Shown piece by piece: positions 1-10,776 of a stretch of 64,000 bases of DNA; position 1 is the stretch's first letter; each line of letters opens with the position of its first letter. The DNA comes from Raphanus sativus. Lineage: Eukaryota; Streptophyta; Magnoliopsida; Brassicales; Brassicaceae. The position numbers and the translations under genes were made by a program. Below the pieces are notes generated by a model. The model was not told the origin of the DNA and did no database searches. It was given only the letters and a program-made list of their open reading frames with translations. The stretch is from contig NC_079519.1 in the NCBI RefSeq assembly GCF_000801105.2, positions 28,371,288 through 28,435,287 of the forward strand. The letters run 5' to 3'.

Positions 1-409
1 TGCATGGATTCGGTAAATATAGTTTCAATGCACATAAAAACCAGTTTGGCTATGTAACTCTCAAGAGTTTGACGATGTTGCAACTACATGTGAAGTTTTC
101 GATTTTAGCACCAACGATTGGAGGTATGTTACTCCTGCATCACCGTGTGAGATTATTAATGAGCTCCCTCCTGTATATGAATATGCAGAAGGATCGCTTC
201 ATTGGTTCACAAAGTGTGAAGAAACCAAAGTATTATCATTCGTTCACTTGATAAACAGTTTCATGTTCTCACTCCCATTTCATTTTGTTCACCAACACAA
301 GAGGTCTAATCCAGTGATATGTGTACCTGCAGAAGTTGAGGGCATTTTCTGTCTCCATATGTCCAGCACTAAATTGTTTATGGCCTTAAAATCTCATGAC
401 CGGTCCTGA
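1..409 (+). pseudogene. F-box protein C-terminal (F-box-associated domain) relic
   Basis: The left part is cut by the window edge. One frame reads GFGKYSFNAHK, then a one-base shift near position 50 moves to a second frame reading KPVWLCNSQEFDDVATTCEV, followed by FDFSTNDWRYVTP, SPCEIINELPPVY, GSLHWFTKCEETKVLSF and ICVPAEVEGIFCLH, ending at a stop at 407-409. This alternation (VFDFSTNDWRYV, then GSLHWF, then LSF) is the F-box-associated type-3 layout of the large Brassicaceae F-box family, which supplies substrate adaptors to SCF ubiquitin ligases. The N-terminal F-box is not in the window. The frameshift points to a decayed copy. Assignment to the FBA family is fairly sure; the specific member is unknown. 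Confidence 0.7.
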
Positions 410-575
410 ATTGGCAAATAACATTTCAGATGTATGTATCAAAACATACAGAGAAACAACAACAATCATAATTCAAGTAAGAAGGATCAAGAAATGCATT
501 TGTGTATTACATTCGTTCGTTCAGTAAAAGATTAGATCAGGAATCTCATTAGTTTACTTTTGGGGGAGAACAATT
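410..575. other. Short spacer before the CACTA element
   Basis: No gene is visible. The last three bases (ATT, 573-575) are the left copy of the target-site duplication of the transposon that follows. Confidence 0.6.
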
Positions 576-1086
576 CACTACAAGAAAACAACACTTTGGC
601 GAGGAAAATTAACGAGGAAATAAAATCCTCGTAAAATTACGTCGACTTTACGAGGAAATTACAAAGAAAGAACAAAACGTCGTTATTTCCTCGTAAAGTA
701 ACGAAGAAAACATTTCCTCGTTAAAACAACGTAAAGTTACGTGGTTTTAACGAGGAAATTCTCTTTCCTCGTTAAAATCACGTAAAGCTTGCATCATCTT
801 TACGAGGAAATGAGGAAATAGAGTTTTCTCGTAAACACAACGTAAATTCGCGTCTTCTTTACGAGGAAATGTTTTACGTGATTTTAACGAGGAATACTAA
901 AGCACATTTGTTTTTGCTACCTACCTGTTCCTCGCAAATTCCTCGCAAAAGTTCAATATAAATATGGAAGTTTCAACATCATTTTAAACACACCAATATT
1001 GAGGTTTGAGGTTTGGAATGAAGAGTAGAAGATAAGAAATATGGTATTTGTGGTTTGGGGTTTTAGATTTTAAACACACCAACATC

Positions 1087-3160
1087 GTTTATTTCCTCGT
1101 AATTTCTTCGTGGGTTTACGAGGTTTTAACGAGATATTTTGTCTAAACCCCTAACCCCTAAACCCCAAATCCCATCTTTCTTCTATTTTGTCTAAATCCC
1201 AAACTCCAAACCCCATTAATAATTTTATAATTTTCAAAATATTATATTTTCAAATCTTCAAAAGATTGTATTTTTGTTGCAAAATAAATAATTTGATTTT
1301 GTATAAGTTTATATTAGAAAGAAGAGATTGATATTAGAAGTTAAAGAATTGTGGTTTTAAATTTTGAGTTTTGAAATTTGGAATGAAGAGTAGAAGATAA
1401 GAAAGATGGTGTTTGTGGTTTGGGGTTTTAGATTTTAGGCGTTTAGAAAGCATACCTCGTTAATTCCTCGTAGTTAACGAGGAAATAACGACGAAAATAA
1501 AAAAAAAGCAAATGCGAGCCTCGTTAATTCTACGTAAGATGAAATCGTCGTAAAGACCTCGTACGCTTACGTGGAATTACCGAGGCCCGTCGTTTATTTC
1601 TTCGTAATTTCCTCGTTGGTTTACGAGGTTTTAACGAGATATTTTGTCTAAACCCCTAAACCCTAAACCCCAAACCCCATCTTTCTTCTATTTTGTCTAA
1701 AGCCCAAACTCCAAACCCCATTAATAATTTTATAATTTTCAAAAATTATATTTTATCATTTTCAAAAGATTATATTTTCAAATCTTCAAAAGATTATATT
1801 TTTGTTGCAAAATAAATAATTTGATTTTGTATAAGTTTATATTAGAAAGAAGAGATTGATATTAGAAGTTAAAGAATTGTGGTTTTAAATTTTGAGTTTT
1901 GAAATTTGGAATGAAGAGTAGAAGATAAGAAAGATGGTGTTTGTGGTTTGGGGTTTTAGATTTTAGGCGTTTAGAAATCATACCTTGTTGATTCCTCGTA
2001 GTTAACGAGGAAATAACGACGAAAAAAAATGTGAGCCTCGTTAATTCCACGTAAGACGAAATCGTCGTAAAGGCCTCGTAAGCTTACGTGGAATTACCGA
2101 GACCCGTCTTTTATTTCCTCGTAATTTCCTCGTAGGTTTACGAGGTTTTAACGAGATATTTTGTCTAAACCCCTAAACCCTAAACCCCAAACCCCATCTT
2201 TCTTCTATTTTGTCTAAATCCTAAACTCCAAACCCCATTAATAATTTTATAATTCTCAAAAGATTATATTTTCAAATCTTCAAAAGATTATATTTTTTTT
2301 GCAAAATAAATAATTTGATTTTGTATAAGTTTATATTAGAAAGAAGAGATTGATATTAGAAGTTAAAGAATTGTGGTTTTAAATTTTGAGTTTTGAAATT
2401 TGGAATGAAGAGTAGAAGATAAGAAAGATGGTGTTTGTGGTTTGGGGTTTTAGATTTTAGGCGTTTAGAAAGCATACCTCGTTAATTCCTCGTAGTTAAC
2501 GAGGAAATAACGACGAAAAAAAAAATGTGAGCCTCGTTAATTCCACGTAAGACGAAATCGTCGTAAATGCCTCGTAAGCTTACGTGGAATTACCGAGGCC
2601 CGTCTTTTATTTCCTCGTAATTTCCTCGTGGTTTACGAGGTTTTAACGAGATATTTTGTCTAAACCCCTAAACCATAAACCCCAAACCCCATCTTTCTTC
2701 TATTTTGTCTAAATCCCAAACTCCAAACCCCATTAATAATTTATAATTTTGAAAAGATTATATTTTCAAATATTCAAAAGATTATATTTTTGTTGCAAAA
2801 TAAATAATTTGATTTTGTATAAGTTTATATTAGAAAGAAGAGATTGATATTAGAAGTTAAAGAATTTTGGTTTTAAAATTTGAGTTTTGAAATGTTAAGA
2901 AGATTATATTTTCAAATCTTCAAAAGATTATATTTTTGTTGCAAAATAGAAAATTTAAATAAATAATTTGATTTTGTATAAAGTTATATTAGAAAGAAGA
3001 GATTGATATTAGAAGTTAAAGAATTGTGGTTTTAAATTTTGAGTTTTGAAATGTTAAGAAGATATTGAGGTTAAAAGGAAGATATGTTTGTAATATATGA
3101 AGTAGAATATAAGAAAGATGGGGTTTAGGGTTTGGGGTTTGGGTTTCTGATTTTAGAGGT
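1087..3160. repeat. Tandem array of ~500-bp units inside the CACTA element
   Basis: The anchor GAGATATTTTGTCTAAAC recurs at about 1131, 1636, 2153 and 2648, giving periods of about 505, 517 and 495. Each unit holds, in order, a stretch like TTTCCTCGTAATTTCCTCG, the anchor, a C-rich run of CTAAACCCC type, an AT-rich middle, then a palindromic block with CCTCGTAGTTAACGAGG and GCCTCGTAAGCTTACG. A fifth, rearranged partial copy occupies about 2860-3160. Internal expansion of this kind is a known way for CACTA derivatives to grow. No coding potential was seen. Confidence 0.85.
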
Positions 3161-3359
3161 TTAGAAATTTACCTCGTTAAAAACTCGTAATTTACGAGGC
3201 ATTTACGAGGACCAGAAAGACGGGCCTCGCTTATTCGTCGTTGGATTTGGGACGGGCCTCGCAATTTCCTCGTAAGTTTACGAGGATTTTACGAGGAAAT
3301 AAAAGACGGGCCTCATTAATTCCTCGTAAAGCTACAAGGAAATTGCGACGCCTTCGTAA

Positions 3360-3372
3360 GTTATATATACAA
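3360..3372 (+). promoter_or_regulatory. Candidate TATA box for the element's internal gene
   Basis: The sequence TATATATACA lies about 100 bases upstream of the ATG at 3465. It is followed by a pyrimidine-rich leader (3372-3464) that looks like a plant 5' UTR. Position and composition fit a core promoter; there is no expression evidence. Confidence 0.5.
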
Positions 3373-3464
3373 CCCAAACCTCACACTCTCCATTCGTCCC
3401 AACTTCCTCTCCAATTCCTCCCCATTTCCTCTCCAACTCCTCTCCCATTCCTCTCTCCTTCGAA

Positions 3465-3906
3465 ATGGTAATTTCCTCGCTCCCCATAATTAGTTTAGTA
3501 TATTAGGTGGTTAGTTTAGGGAATTTAGATAGGTTTATGGAATTTATGTTCGTTAGATAGATTTTTAAATTATTGATGATAGATTTTTTATTATTGATGA
3601 TCATAAACTCAAAAAATATATTTTGCAGGTTCGCAAGAACATGCTTACTGCTCACTACAGAGACATGTTCGGTGAGCCTGGTAGTCAGTTAGACCCTCCA
3701 GGTTCTTCTTCAGGTGCCGGCGGTTCCGTGTGAGTGGACTCGAGGCCTTCATCGACGTTATAGCGGCCACAAATCCGGAATGAGAAACTTTGTTGAGGAA
3801 CATGAAACAACAAAATCCCATTCCAGGCGAGTCATCGGGCACACATGACGAGGAGGATGTTATGAGGAGGAGCAAGGAATTCTACGAGGCGATGAACGGG
3901 CCTTAG
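3465..3906 (+). pseudogene. Decayed small intron-containing gene inside the CACTA element
   Basis: The ATG at 3465-3467 is followed at once by a GT donor (3468). After an intron ending TTTTGCAG at 3628 the frame continues MVRKNMLTAHYRDMFGEP and then GSQLDPPGSSSGAGGSV, ending at a TGA. Shifting frame there continues SGLEAFIDVIAATNPE, a second TGA, then ETLLRNMKQQNPIPGESSG and HDEEDVMRRSKEFYEAMNGP with a TAG at 3904-3906. So one frameshift and one nonsense codon separate the piece from an open frame of about 90-95 residues. The N-terminal GEPGSQ..PPGSSSG block resembles, from memory, the start of plant Ptta/En/Spm-type transposase-associated proteins. It may be an internally deleted copy of the element's second gene, or a captured host fragment. 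Function is unknown. Confidence 0.5.
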
Positions 3907-4523
3907 TTTTTTTCGATTTATGTATTATAAAATCCAAAACTTATTTATATATAAAATATTTTGTTGCATTTGAATTTTATTTAAAATTTATTTATAAACC
4001 ACAAATATATAAATATTTTTACTAAATTAAATTAATAATTATTAAATTTATCAATATTATTTATTAATTCAAAAATTCGCATTATACGAGTTATTTACGT
4101 CGAAAGCTAACCGAGGAATTTACGAGGAATATTTTACGAGGTATTTACGAGAAAAGCTTTTCAAGGAATCTACGTGGAGTTTACGAGGAATATATTTCAA
4201 GGAAGTTACATCAAATTTACGAGGATTTCTTTTCAAGGAAATTACGTGTAAGTAACGACGAATGCATCGCGTGGTTTCTACGAGGAAAGCCCGCGAGGAT
4301 TTTACGAGGAAATGCGGCGAGGAACTTACGACGAAATCTTTACTTCGTTTTTACGAGGAAATGGTTGTCTCGCTACTTTACGAGGAAATGGCGACGAAAT
4401 GTGTGTTACGACGGACGATAAACGACGAAACCCATTTCCTCGTTAATTCCTCGTAAACTTCCTTTTACGAGGAATTAACGAGGAAATTAGCCCTCGTTAA
4501 ATATTTGTTTTCTTGTAGTGATT

Positions 4524-4842
4524 GTCTCTAATTCACTGAATCATCCAATACCGTAACCACCGAAGCAAGTTCAAATTTATTCAGTATTTGCTAGTTTGAT
4601 TCCGAACATGAAGCTAATTAGACTATAAACATATGCTTTACATTTCAAATGGTAAGTATCAATATTTGAAGTAAAATGAAAAATGGAGAAAATGAAAGAA
4701 AAAAAAAACAAAGTCTAATTAGCTTCATGGTGCAAAATCCACTGAATATTAGTACAAACAAAGAGTGTTCTTAAAGTACAGTTTCCAGCTTAGATATAGA
4801 TTATTCAGGTACAAATGAGAGGGAATCTAAGCTTTTACAGTA
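4524..4842. other. Spacer with the 3' flank of the BLT-like gene
   Basis: AT-rich, with no ORF of note. It probably includes the 3' UTR of the minus-strand gene that ends at 4843. Confidence 0.5.
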
Positions 4843-5649
4843 TCAAACAGATGAGTGAACAGAAGCACATCTTGGAGTGGTCTTTTGTCTGAGAAGAGTC
4901 TTGAGCTGAACCTTTTGGCCCTCGATCTTCGAACCCCATTTCTCACTTTTTGATCTTATTGCTCTCATAACTCTAGGGAACTCCACAAACCCTTTGATCC
5001 CTCTCTTTATGTGTGGATTCTCACACCTACTCGCAGGTGTACTACTCGCTCTATCCAGTATCTTTGTTTTCATGATCATGTTCCTCTCCTTGTCCTTTTC
5101 TTTATTGGACTCCTCTAACTCAGATAGCTTCTCCTCCAAGAAAAGCCTAGCATCCGACAGCTTCATCTGAACTCTCTCTTCCCTCAAAACATCTGCCAAC
5201 CTATGCATCTGTCTCTCTTCCTCAACCTCTTGTCTCATCCTAACCATCTCTGCTTTCTCAGACGATCTCTCCTTTAAGAGCCGCTTGTATTGCATCTCCT
5301 CAGCTTCTCTACCCTTCCTCTCCTCCTCCACATCTTTGGCCAGCCTCATGTTCATCATCTCCGCCCGTCTTCTAGCTTTTCTCTCGTAGTCCAGCTCTGC
5401 CTTCAGCCCCTTGATCTCGGCTCGAGCTTTCTCTAGTTCAGACTCCATGAAGACCCTTATGAAATTCAGATCCCAAATAAAAGACTTGCGTTGTTGTTGT
5501 TGATGCTGTTGAGACTGCTGTGAACAACAGTAGTAAGGGTTGTCATAAAGCTTCCAGACTGAGTCCATTATATCTGAAGTGGTGGTATCTTGAGGATCTG
5601 AAGTGGGGATTCTGGTCATCATCGTTTCATGACTCCTCCCCATCTTCAT
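4843..5649 (-). CDS. BLT: BRANCHLESS TRICHOME-like coiled-coil protein
   Basis: Single-exon gene of 268 residues. The N-terminus has a Q-rich run (about 44-53) followed by KSFIWDLNFIRVFMESELEK. Residues about 70-190 are a long, highly charged coiled coil (repeats such as AELDYERKARRRAE and EEERQMHRLADVL). The C-terminus is basic, with HIKRGIKGFVEFPRVMRA. The layout matches Arabidopsis BRANCHLESS TRICHOME (AT1G64690) and its relatives, which control trichome branching and cell shape through the cytoskeleton and endoreduplication; the match is from memory. The neighbour on the right is the D27-like gene, which is also adjacent in Arabidopsis (AT1G64680), and this supports orthology. A second Met lies at residue 3; the first was chosen. 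It could instead be a paralogue of the AT5G41620 group. Confidence 0.8.
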   Translation of the reverse strand: MKMGRSHETMMTRIPTSDPQDTTTSDIMDSVWKLYDNPYYCCSQQSQQHQQQQRKSFIWDLNFIRVFMESELEKARAEIKGLKAELDYERKARRRAEMMNMRLAKDVEEERKGREAEEMQYKRLLKERSSEKAEMVRMRQEVEEERQMHRLADVLREERVQMKLSDARLFLEEKLSELEESNKEKDKERNMIMKTKILDRASSTPASRCENPHIKRGIKGFVEFPRVMRAIRSKSEKWGSKIEGQKVQLKTLLRQKTTPRCASVHSSV

Positions 5650-6330
5650 ATCTAAGCTTTAGCTGTAAAAGCAGGTGGTGAGATGTCTTTTTTTTTTCTT
5701 CTAAACAATGTATTGAGTATAAAGGAAAAAAGGAAATAGAAAGTGGGTTGATCTATTATCACTTTAGAAGATGGAAGTGTGTTGTAAAGCTGAAAGACTC
5801 ATCACATGTTTTATCAGCTCTAATCATTCTTTCTCTCTCTTGACCCTCAAAGTTAGCTGCTATCTTTAGAGAGTAAGAAAAGTGGGCAGAAACACAAGGG
5901 TATCTTACTCTTTAGGTAACTAACAGTAACAGTTTAATGTCTGTGATTGTTTGTTGGGCCAACCAACTTCCATGTGCTTTCAATGAATCACCTCCCAGTC
6001 ACACTCTTTTTTTTCATTCTGTTTGTACTCTTACGTGTGGTCCATTTAAATATTAATGCTTTACCTGTTCAGTTATGTACACCCTAGCTAGATGAATTAA
6101 ATCAGAAAATACCCTTCACGGAAACCTGGAGAGAGAGAGAGGCGGTGGAGATGAATAAGCTTAAGTGTATGTATATCATAAACTTTCACAACTCAACTAG
6201 AATAGTAACACAGAATACTAACTAGTATCAAGACTCTATACATTGTTGACTTTTATCTGTATGTGTTTGTAAAAAAAGTATGTAAATGTATATCTCTTGT
6301 AAATAACACATCTGGCTGATCCAGTCCCTT
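5650..6330. promoter_or_regulatory. Upstream region of the BLT-like gene
   Basis: Gene-free interval holding the promoter of the minus-strand BLT-like gene and the 3' flank of the D27-like gene. There is a poly-T tract near 5688 and a TATA-like sequence (minus strand, near 5716). No other motif stood out. Confidence 0.4.
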
Positions 6331-7327
6331 TCATGCTTGTAGTTTAGGGCAGATTGGCGAGCTTGGATTGGACATAGAACCTGCATGCAGGTAGGCAGGC
6401 AACATCATCATGTGTTAGTTTAAATTACATACCAGCTACATCTAATTCAATTTGAGACTTTTCAAGACGTACATATGTCTGCTAGACAAGGATTTTTGGT
6501 GGCTGGATCATCCTCAAAGGCAGGAGGCGCTTGCCCATATATCATCTCGCAACTCATATCCTCAAAATCTACAACAGAAAGTGGATAAAATGTGCAGTTA
6601 TGTAAGCAAACCCTCCAATGTAGAAGAGGAGGAAAGAGATTACTTACTTGGGTTCATGGTGAGTGGGAGGCCAAACTCATTGGTAAAGAAATCTTGTGTT
6701 GGGATCTTACACATATTCACACACATTCCTACACACCCACTGTTCTCCAGGTACCTTCAAAAGCAAGTCTGTGACAATTTTGAAACCAATACAAAGAACA
6801 AGTAATAGTCATATAGCATACCTGCATTTCTTTATACGAACGCCGCTTCTCTGTTTCACACCATTCACTTCCACTTCTATGACCTGAGAAGGACCAACCA
6901 ACCAATGAAAGAAAGGCACCGTAAGAGCTGCATTGAACTCCGCAGCCCATTTCGTCGGTGGGAAGAGCTTTCTAAACTGTTCAGGAGCGCCAGGAGGAAG
7001 CATGGAGAGAAGAACCTCTCTCACAACCTCTTGCTGCTGTGTCCTAGATCTTCCTTGCATCACTCTCTTTGAAACCTCAACGAAGCTCTCGTAGTCGTAG
7101 TCCCAAAACCCTTTCTCCTTCACCTCAGTCTTCTTCTTCGAGCCACCAAACTTGTCCATCTTTCTGGCGAACAGTCCCATGAACACTCTCTCAGCTAAGC
7201 CATCGTTGTATCTAGTCTTATGCCCTATAGGAGCTGGCTCTCCGCTCGGCTCCGAGATCCCACATTGGATGCTGCCACGCCTCCCGAGTTTGAGATGAAT
7301 TGCTTGGAGACTAGGAATAGCTGCCAT
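6331..7327 (-). CDS. D27L1: Beta-carotene isomerase D27-like protein (DUF4033), plastid
   Basis: Four exons on the minus strand: 7327-6822, 6754-6648, 6568-6473 and 6380-6331, all GT-AG and in phase, giving 252 residues. The first ~40 residues, rich in Ser/Arg/Lys, look like a transit peptide. The core has [20 protein letters not shown] and [20 protein letters not shown]. The C-terminal Cys-rich part reads [40 protein letters not shown], then [12 protein letters not shown] and SPICPKL. This is the DWARF27 family, which includes the carotenoid isomerase of strigolactone synthesis. The order and length fit Arabidopsis AT1G64680 (D27-LIKE1) rather than D27 itself, from memory. The gene lies head to tail with the BLT-like gene, as in Arabidopsis. 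Exons 2-4 are short and easily missed. Confidence 0.85.
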
Positions 7328-7679
7328 GGATAAGATCTCTCCCTCTTTCTCTGTTTCTGCTCTTCCTTACCAACGCACTCTGCTTTTACTACATTAGTGG
7401 CCACAGACACACCGTACACACACGCAAAAGGGTGAGACAGAGAAGATTCAACTTAAAATTTACAAGTGTCTACTTTGTTTGCCTCTTGAAACAATTTTTC
7501 ACTTTGGTTATCTTTCTACTTCCGCTATAATTTTTGTGGACTAAAAACATTTCGGCCCACTAACATACAATTACACATACTGGCAATGTAGCATATATGC
7601 ATCAATCATCATCATTATTATTTTAGATCATCACTTTAGTTTTAGAATATTTTTTTCGGCCAACAAATTATTCTACTAT
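7328..7679. promoter_or_regulatory. Upstream region of the D27-like gene
   Basis: About 350 bases with no gene. It serves as the 5' UTR and promoter of the minus-strand D27-like gene. A CT-rich leader lies next to the start. No clear named motif. Confidence 0.4.
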
Positions 7680-8165
7680 TTAGACTTGAGGTGGTCTAGA
7701 TAACCAAACCAAAATAAAACAACCAATAAAATATTTTTTTTTATAAAATGAGCGAGTAATTCTAACTAACGAATTAACAATTTCGTTATGCATCCTTAGA
7801 ATGTAAGAGATCTTGAAGTCCAGAAAATAAACATGGAGAGTTTGAATGACCTCCATCAATAGACATGGAGAGTTTGAATGACCTCCATCTCTATTGAGAA
7901 TTTTGGCCAAATTTGTGGGTTCTTTATCATTGCAGCTATGTCTTTGCAATTTGTTCCAAAAGTCTGATAAGTCGAATGTTATAGCATATTATCTATTGCC
8001 CATCTTAGCATTTTCAGTTTTGAGTGCAATGCCGACTTACTCCTTCTTAAGTTTCGCGTTCTTATAAGTTAGATTTTTTCCATGCTATCCTTCTATATCC
8101 ATCCACTTTCACTGAATTATGCTGTAAAGATCCATGAACCATCCACCATACAAATATAACCCAAG
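7680..8165 (-). pseudogene. LINE-type retrotransposon RNase H relic
   Basis: Reading the minus strand through scattered stops gives CMVDGSWIFTA, then SALHSKLKMLRWAIDNML, then TFGTNCKDIAAMIKNPQIWP and KFSIEMEVIQTL. After a short internal duplication comes DFKISYILRMHNEIVNSLVR, and the piece ends LVWLSRPPQV. The order DGSW, ALHSxL, GTNCKD, LRMHNxxxNSL, then VWLSRPP is the RNase H-like domain found at the C-terminus of many plant non-LTR retroelements (RVT_3 type). At least four stop codons break it, and the usual acidic residue in the second motif is Lys. A segment of about 33 bases (ATGGAGGTCATTCAAACTCT and following) is duplicated in tandem at 7830-7890. Confidence 0.75.
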
Positions 8166-8285
8166 CATAAGTCTTGTGGTTCTTCAACGATCTATGCCTT
8201 TGGAGGAACATGTATTGTCTCTTTTGCATTGTACCAAATCTGATACTCACTCTCTGTTTTTTGAATATTTTTATATAGCGTAAAT

Positions 8286-8930
8286 TAAGGATTGGCAAAG
8301 AAAACTAAATGAAACCAACTAAGCCAAACACAAACAACAATAATTTTCTAAACTATTTGGTTAAAGATTTTATCAACCCAAATGGTGCGGTTTAGTTTAG
8401 TTTCAAATCAAACCGAATTGAAAAACCAAAGTGTTTATATAACTAAATTAACTAAATATACTAATAATTTTAAGATTAAAGATATTTAACCATTTAAGCT
8501 AAAAAATTAGACATAAATTTATATATTTTATTTTTAAATGAATAGAAGAGACATAACTAATAATAAAATAAAATAACATGAATCGTATACACTAGATTCA
8601 GAAATAATAATATTAAATTATTGAATTACATGTTCTATATTTTTATAGTGATATTTGGATTTATGTTTAAATATGAAAATTACTAACTAATGTCAAAATA
8701 TGATTTATTTTATGTTTTATAATTTAAATTTTTATAATCGAATTAAAGTAAAACTAAAACCAACTTGGCTAAACTGAATAACTAAAACAAAATTGAACTA
8801 AACCGAACCAAATACAAATAAAACCAAACTCAACCCTAACAAAACAAAACTAACTTTGGTTGTATTTTGGTTGTAGTTATCTTAGACCCAAATAAACCAA
8901 ACCGAATCAAACCAAAATACCATCCCTAGT
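8286..8930. repeat. AC-rich dispersed repeat with weak terminal inversion
   Basis: The left part is full of AACCAAA/AACTAAA-like words and the middle is AT-rich. The right part has AAACCGAACCAAATAC-like words ending ACCATCCCTAG. The reverse complement of the right end (AGGGATGGTATTTTGGTTT) loosely matches the left end (AGGATTGGCAAAG). This is the appearance of a common Brassicaceae dispersed element, perhaps hAT-like. No target duplication was found, so the class is uncertain. Confidence 0.4.
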
Positions 8931-10776
8931 GAAAATAAAAATATATGTTTACTTTTATTCATTTGGATTAACTGTTTTCGTCAACTAATTAAATTAGCAT
9001 AAACCACTATAATAAAGGTTCCATGAAATTTTGATAGCTTGCTTCAATTTTAATCTCAAAAGTATATTCCACATTATATCTTAGTACAATTATTTTTTTA
9101 TTTACAGTTTTTCATCAGCGGTGGTAGCGGCAACAGTGGTAGAATTAGATTCTATTTGTTTCTCTAGTAGTAGCAGTACGACTCAAAAGTTTTCATTCAG
9201 TTCTTGCTTTTTGCTCATGTCATGCCTAATACTCTTAAGTAGACTGTATATTAAAAACATGAGAGAGAGAATTCCTATCAAAGATTCTCGACACTGAATA
9301 ATTTGGTTTAGTGATGTATTTATCGACAATATTTTGGAATATTTTACATTTAAAACTACAGTAATTTATAGAAAACAGTTCTAACCAATGTGTATACTAA
9401 CCAAGAAGTTTATTATTTTATTAATTTAGATTTTTATCACTAACAAATTTATATATTAAAGTAAATTTAGGTAACAATTATCCTGAAAAACTGTTACTGT
9501 ATGACAAATTATAACATATGGATAACATATAACCTTGTGTTTATGTTCTTTTGGCTAGAGAATCAACTTGAACATCTAAAATATGCAAAACTAAACATAT
9601 ATGTAACATCTTATTTTGTTCTTTAAATACCATTCTAATCTACTAACTGATTGGTAGTGGTTAAAAAAACTACTAATTGATCTATGATCAATTCAATATA
9701 TATATCTGAGATTAGCACGGAGAAAAATCTCATAAAAAAATAAAAACTGTCCCAAGATTTTTCTTTTAGTCTTGAGTTCAAATTTCTGTGTCACCTATTT
9801 TATCTGGTGCCGATTGGTGTTGTGAAAGGGTTCACGAACCTGCCGACGAATCCATCTTCCTCTTCACCTCAACCATATGTTGCTTTCTTTTTGTCTTTTT
9901 TTTCTTGCATGGTATTTCTTGATTCTTTGAATCGTCCAAAATCAGAGACGTCTCTATTTTTTTTTCAGAGCTCCGGCGAAACATGACAAGTATGCTTATT
10001 TAAGAGGTTTTGGGTGTCTTGTTAGTCGCCAATTGCATTCGGATCTGAGATCTGAAAACCGCCAAAATATCTAATGCATCGCTGCTGTCACTGTTCTTGC
10101 CTCATTGTCTCGCTTCGGTCGATTTCTTCTATCGGCATGTATTAAGGTTTGTTAATTGTTATAGAGCCATCTCCTCTCAAGTCATGAGTGAACAGTGGTT
10201 TTGAGGTACGCCACTGAAGACTTCTGTCAAATCAGATTATGGCTGCAAGCCTGCAAGTTACTCGTAACCAAAACAATCATTTTGAGTAATGAATTTACAA
10301 AGTATCATGACGATTGGTGCATGGGGATGGGGTTTTCATTTTATCATTGCATTCCTTTTGTGTAATTCAAAAGAAAATATAGACGGATTAATTTATAAAT
10401 ATAAAAAACGAGGGCTTATTTGTCAAATTCACATTTTTGTCCACTATATAAACCAGCAGACCAAATAAACTGGACCTGTCATGTCTTGGTTCTGAAACCA
10501 GAAACTAAACCAAGAAAGGAAGGAAAACACTTTCTCGGAAAAGGTCCAAATTTACATTAATTTTTTTCTTTTTGCCACTTTTGGATTCTGGTGATTTTTC
10601 AAAAACAAAGATCACGAGTGTCACTTGTGCTCTCTGTAACCGTTTCATTTGGTCAATTCAATTATAGAAACAAACCAAAAAAAGAAGACAGAACATAACC
10701 CAAAAGTTTGAAGTGTTTTGCTGTCTTCTTCCTTTTCTTCATTGAAAAATCTAGAGTTTGTTAAGAAAAAAAAAGA
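8931..10776. other. Gene-free interval upstream of the CCT gene
   Basis: AT-rich sequence with no convincing ORF. A less AT-rich patch at about 9790-10260 has short coding-like stretches in several frames but nothing recognisable. The last 350 bases serve the CCT gene as promoter and leader, with CTATATAAACC at 10443-10453 as a plausible TATA box. Confidence 0.4.
10443..10453 (+). promoter_or_regulatory. Candidate TATA box of the CCT gene
   Basis: CTATATAAACC is a good plant TATA match about 330 bases before the ATG at 10777. It would imply a 5' UTR of about 300 bases, which is long but not rare for this type of regulator. Confidence 0.4.

Larger units (their letters stand above)
576..4520 (+). 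mobile_element. Complete non-autonomous CACTA (En/Spm) DNA transposon
   Basis: The left end is CACTACAAGAAAACA (576-590) and the right end is its exact reverse complement TGTTTTCTTGTAGTG (4506-4520). The flanks are ATT at 573-575 and ATT at 4521-4523, the 3-bp target duplication expected of CACTA elements. Both ends are packed with a subterminal motif resembling ACGAGGAA in both orientations (about 595-900 and 4085-4500), as expected for transposase-binding arrays. Inside are a tandem array of ~500-bp units (about 1087-3160) and a small decayed gene (3465-3906). No full transposase is encoded, so movement would need a related element in trans. Perfect ends and intact target duplication suggest a fairly recent insertion. 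Orientation is arbitrary, given as that of the internal gene. Confidence 0.93.

Noticed and set aside
1087..3160. CRISPR-like array
   Set aside because: Units are ~500 bases with no short constant repeat plus unique spacers, in a plant transposon.
4262..4456. 64-residue open frame near the right end of the CACTA element
   Set aside because: It is the translation of the subterminal ACGAGGAAA repeats and has no independent coding signal.
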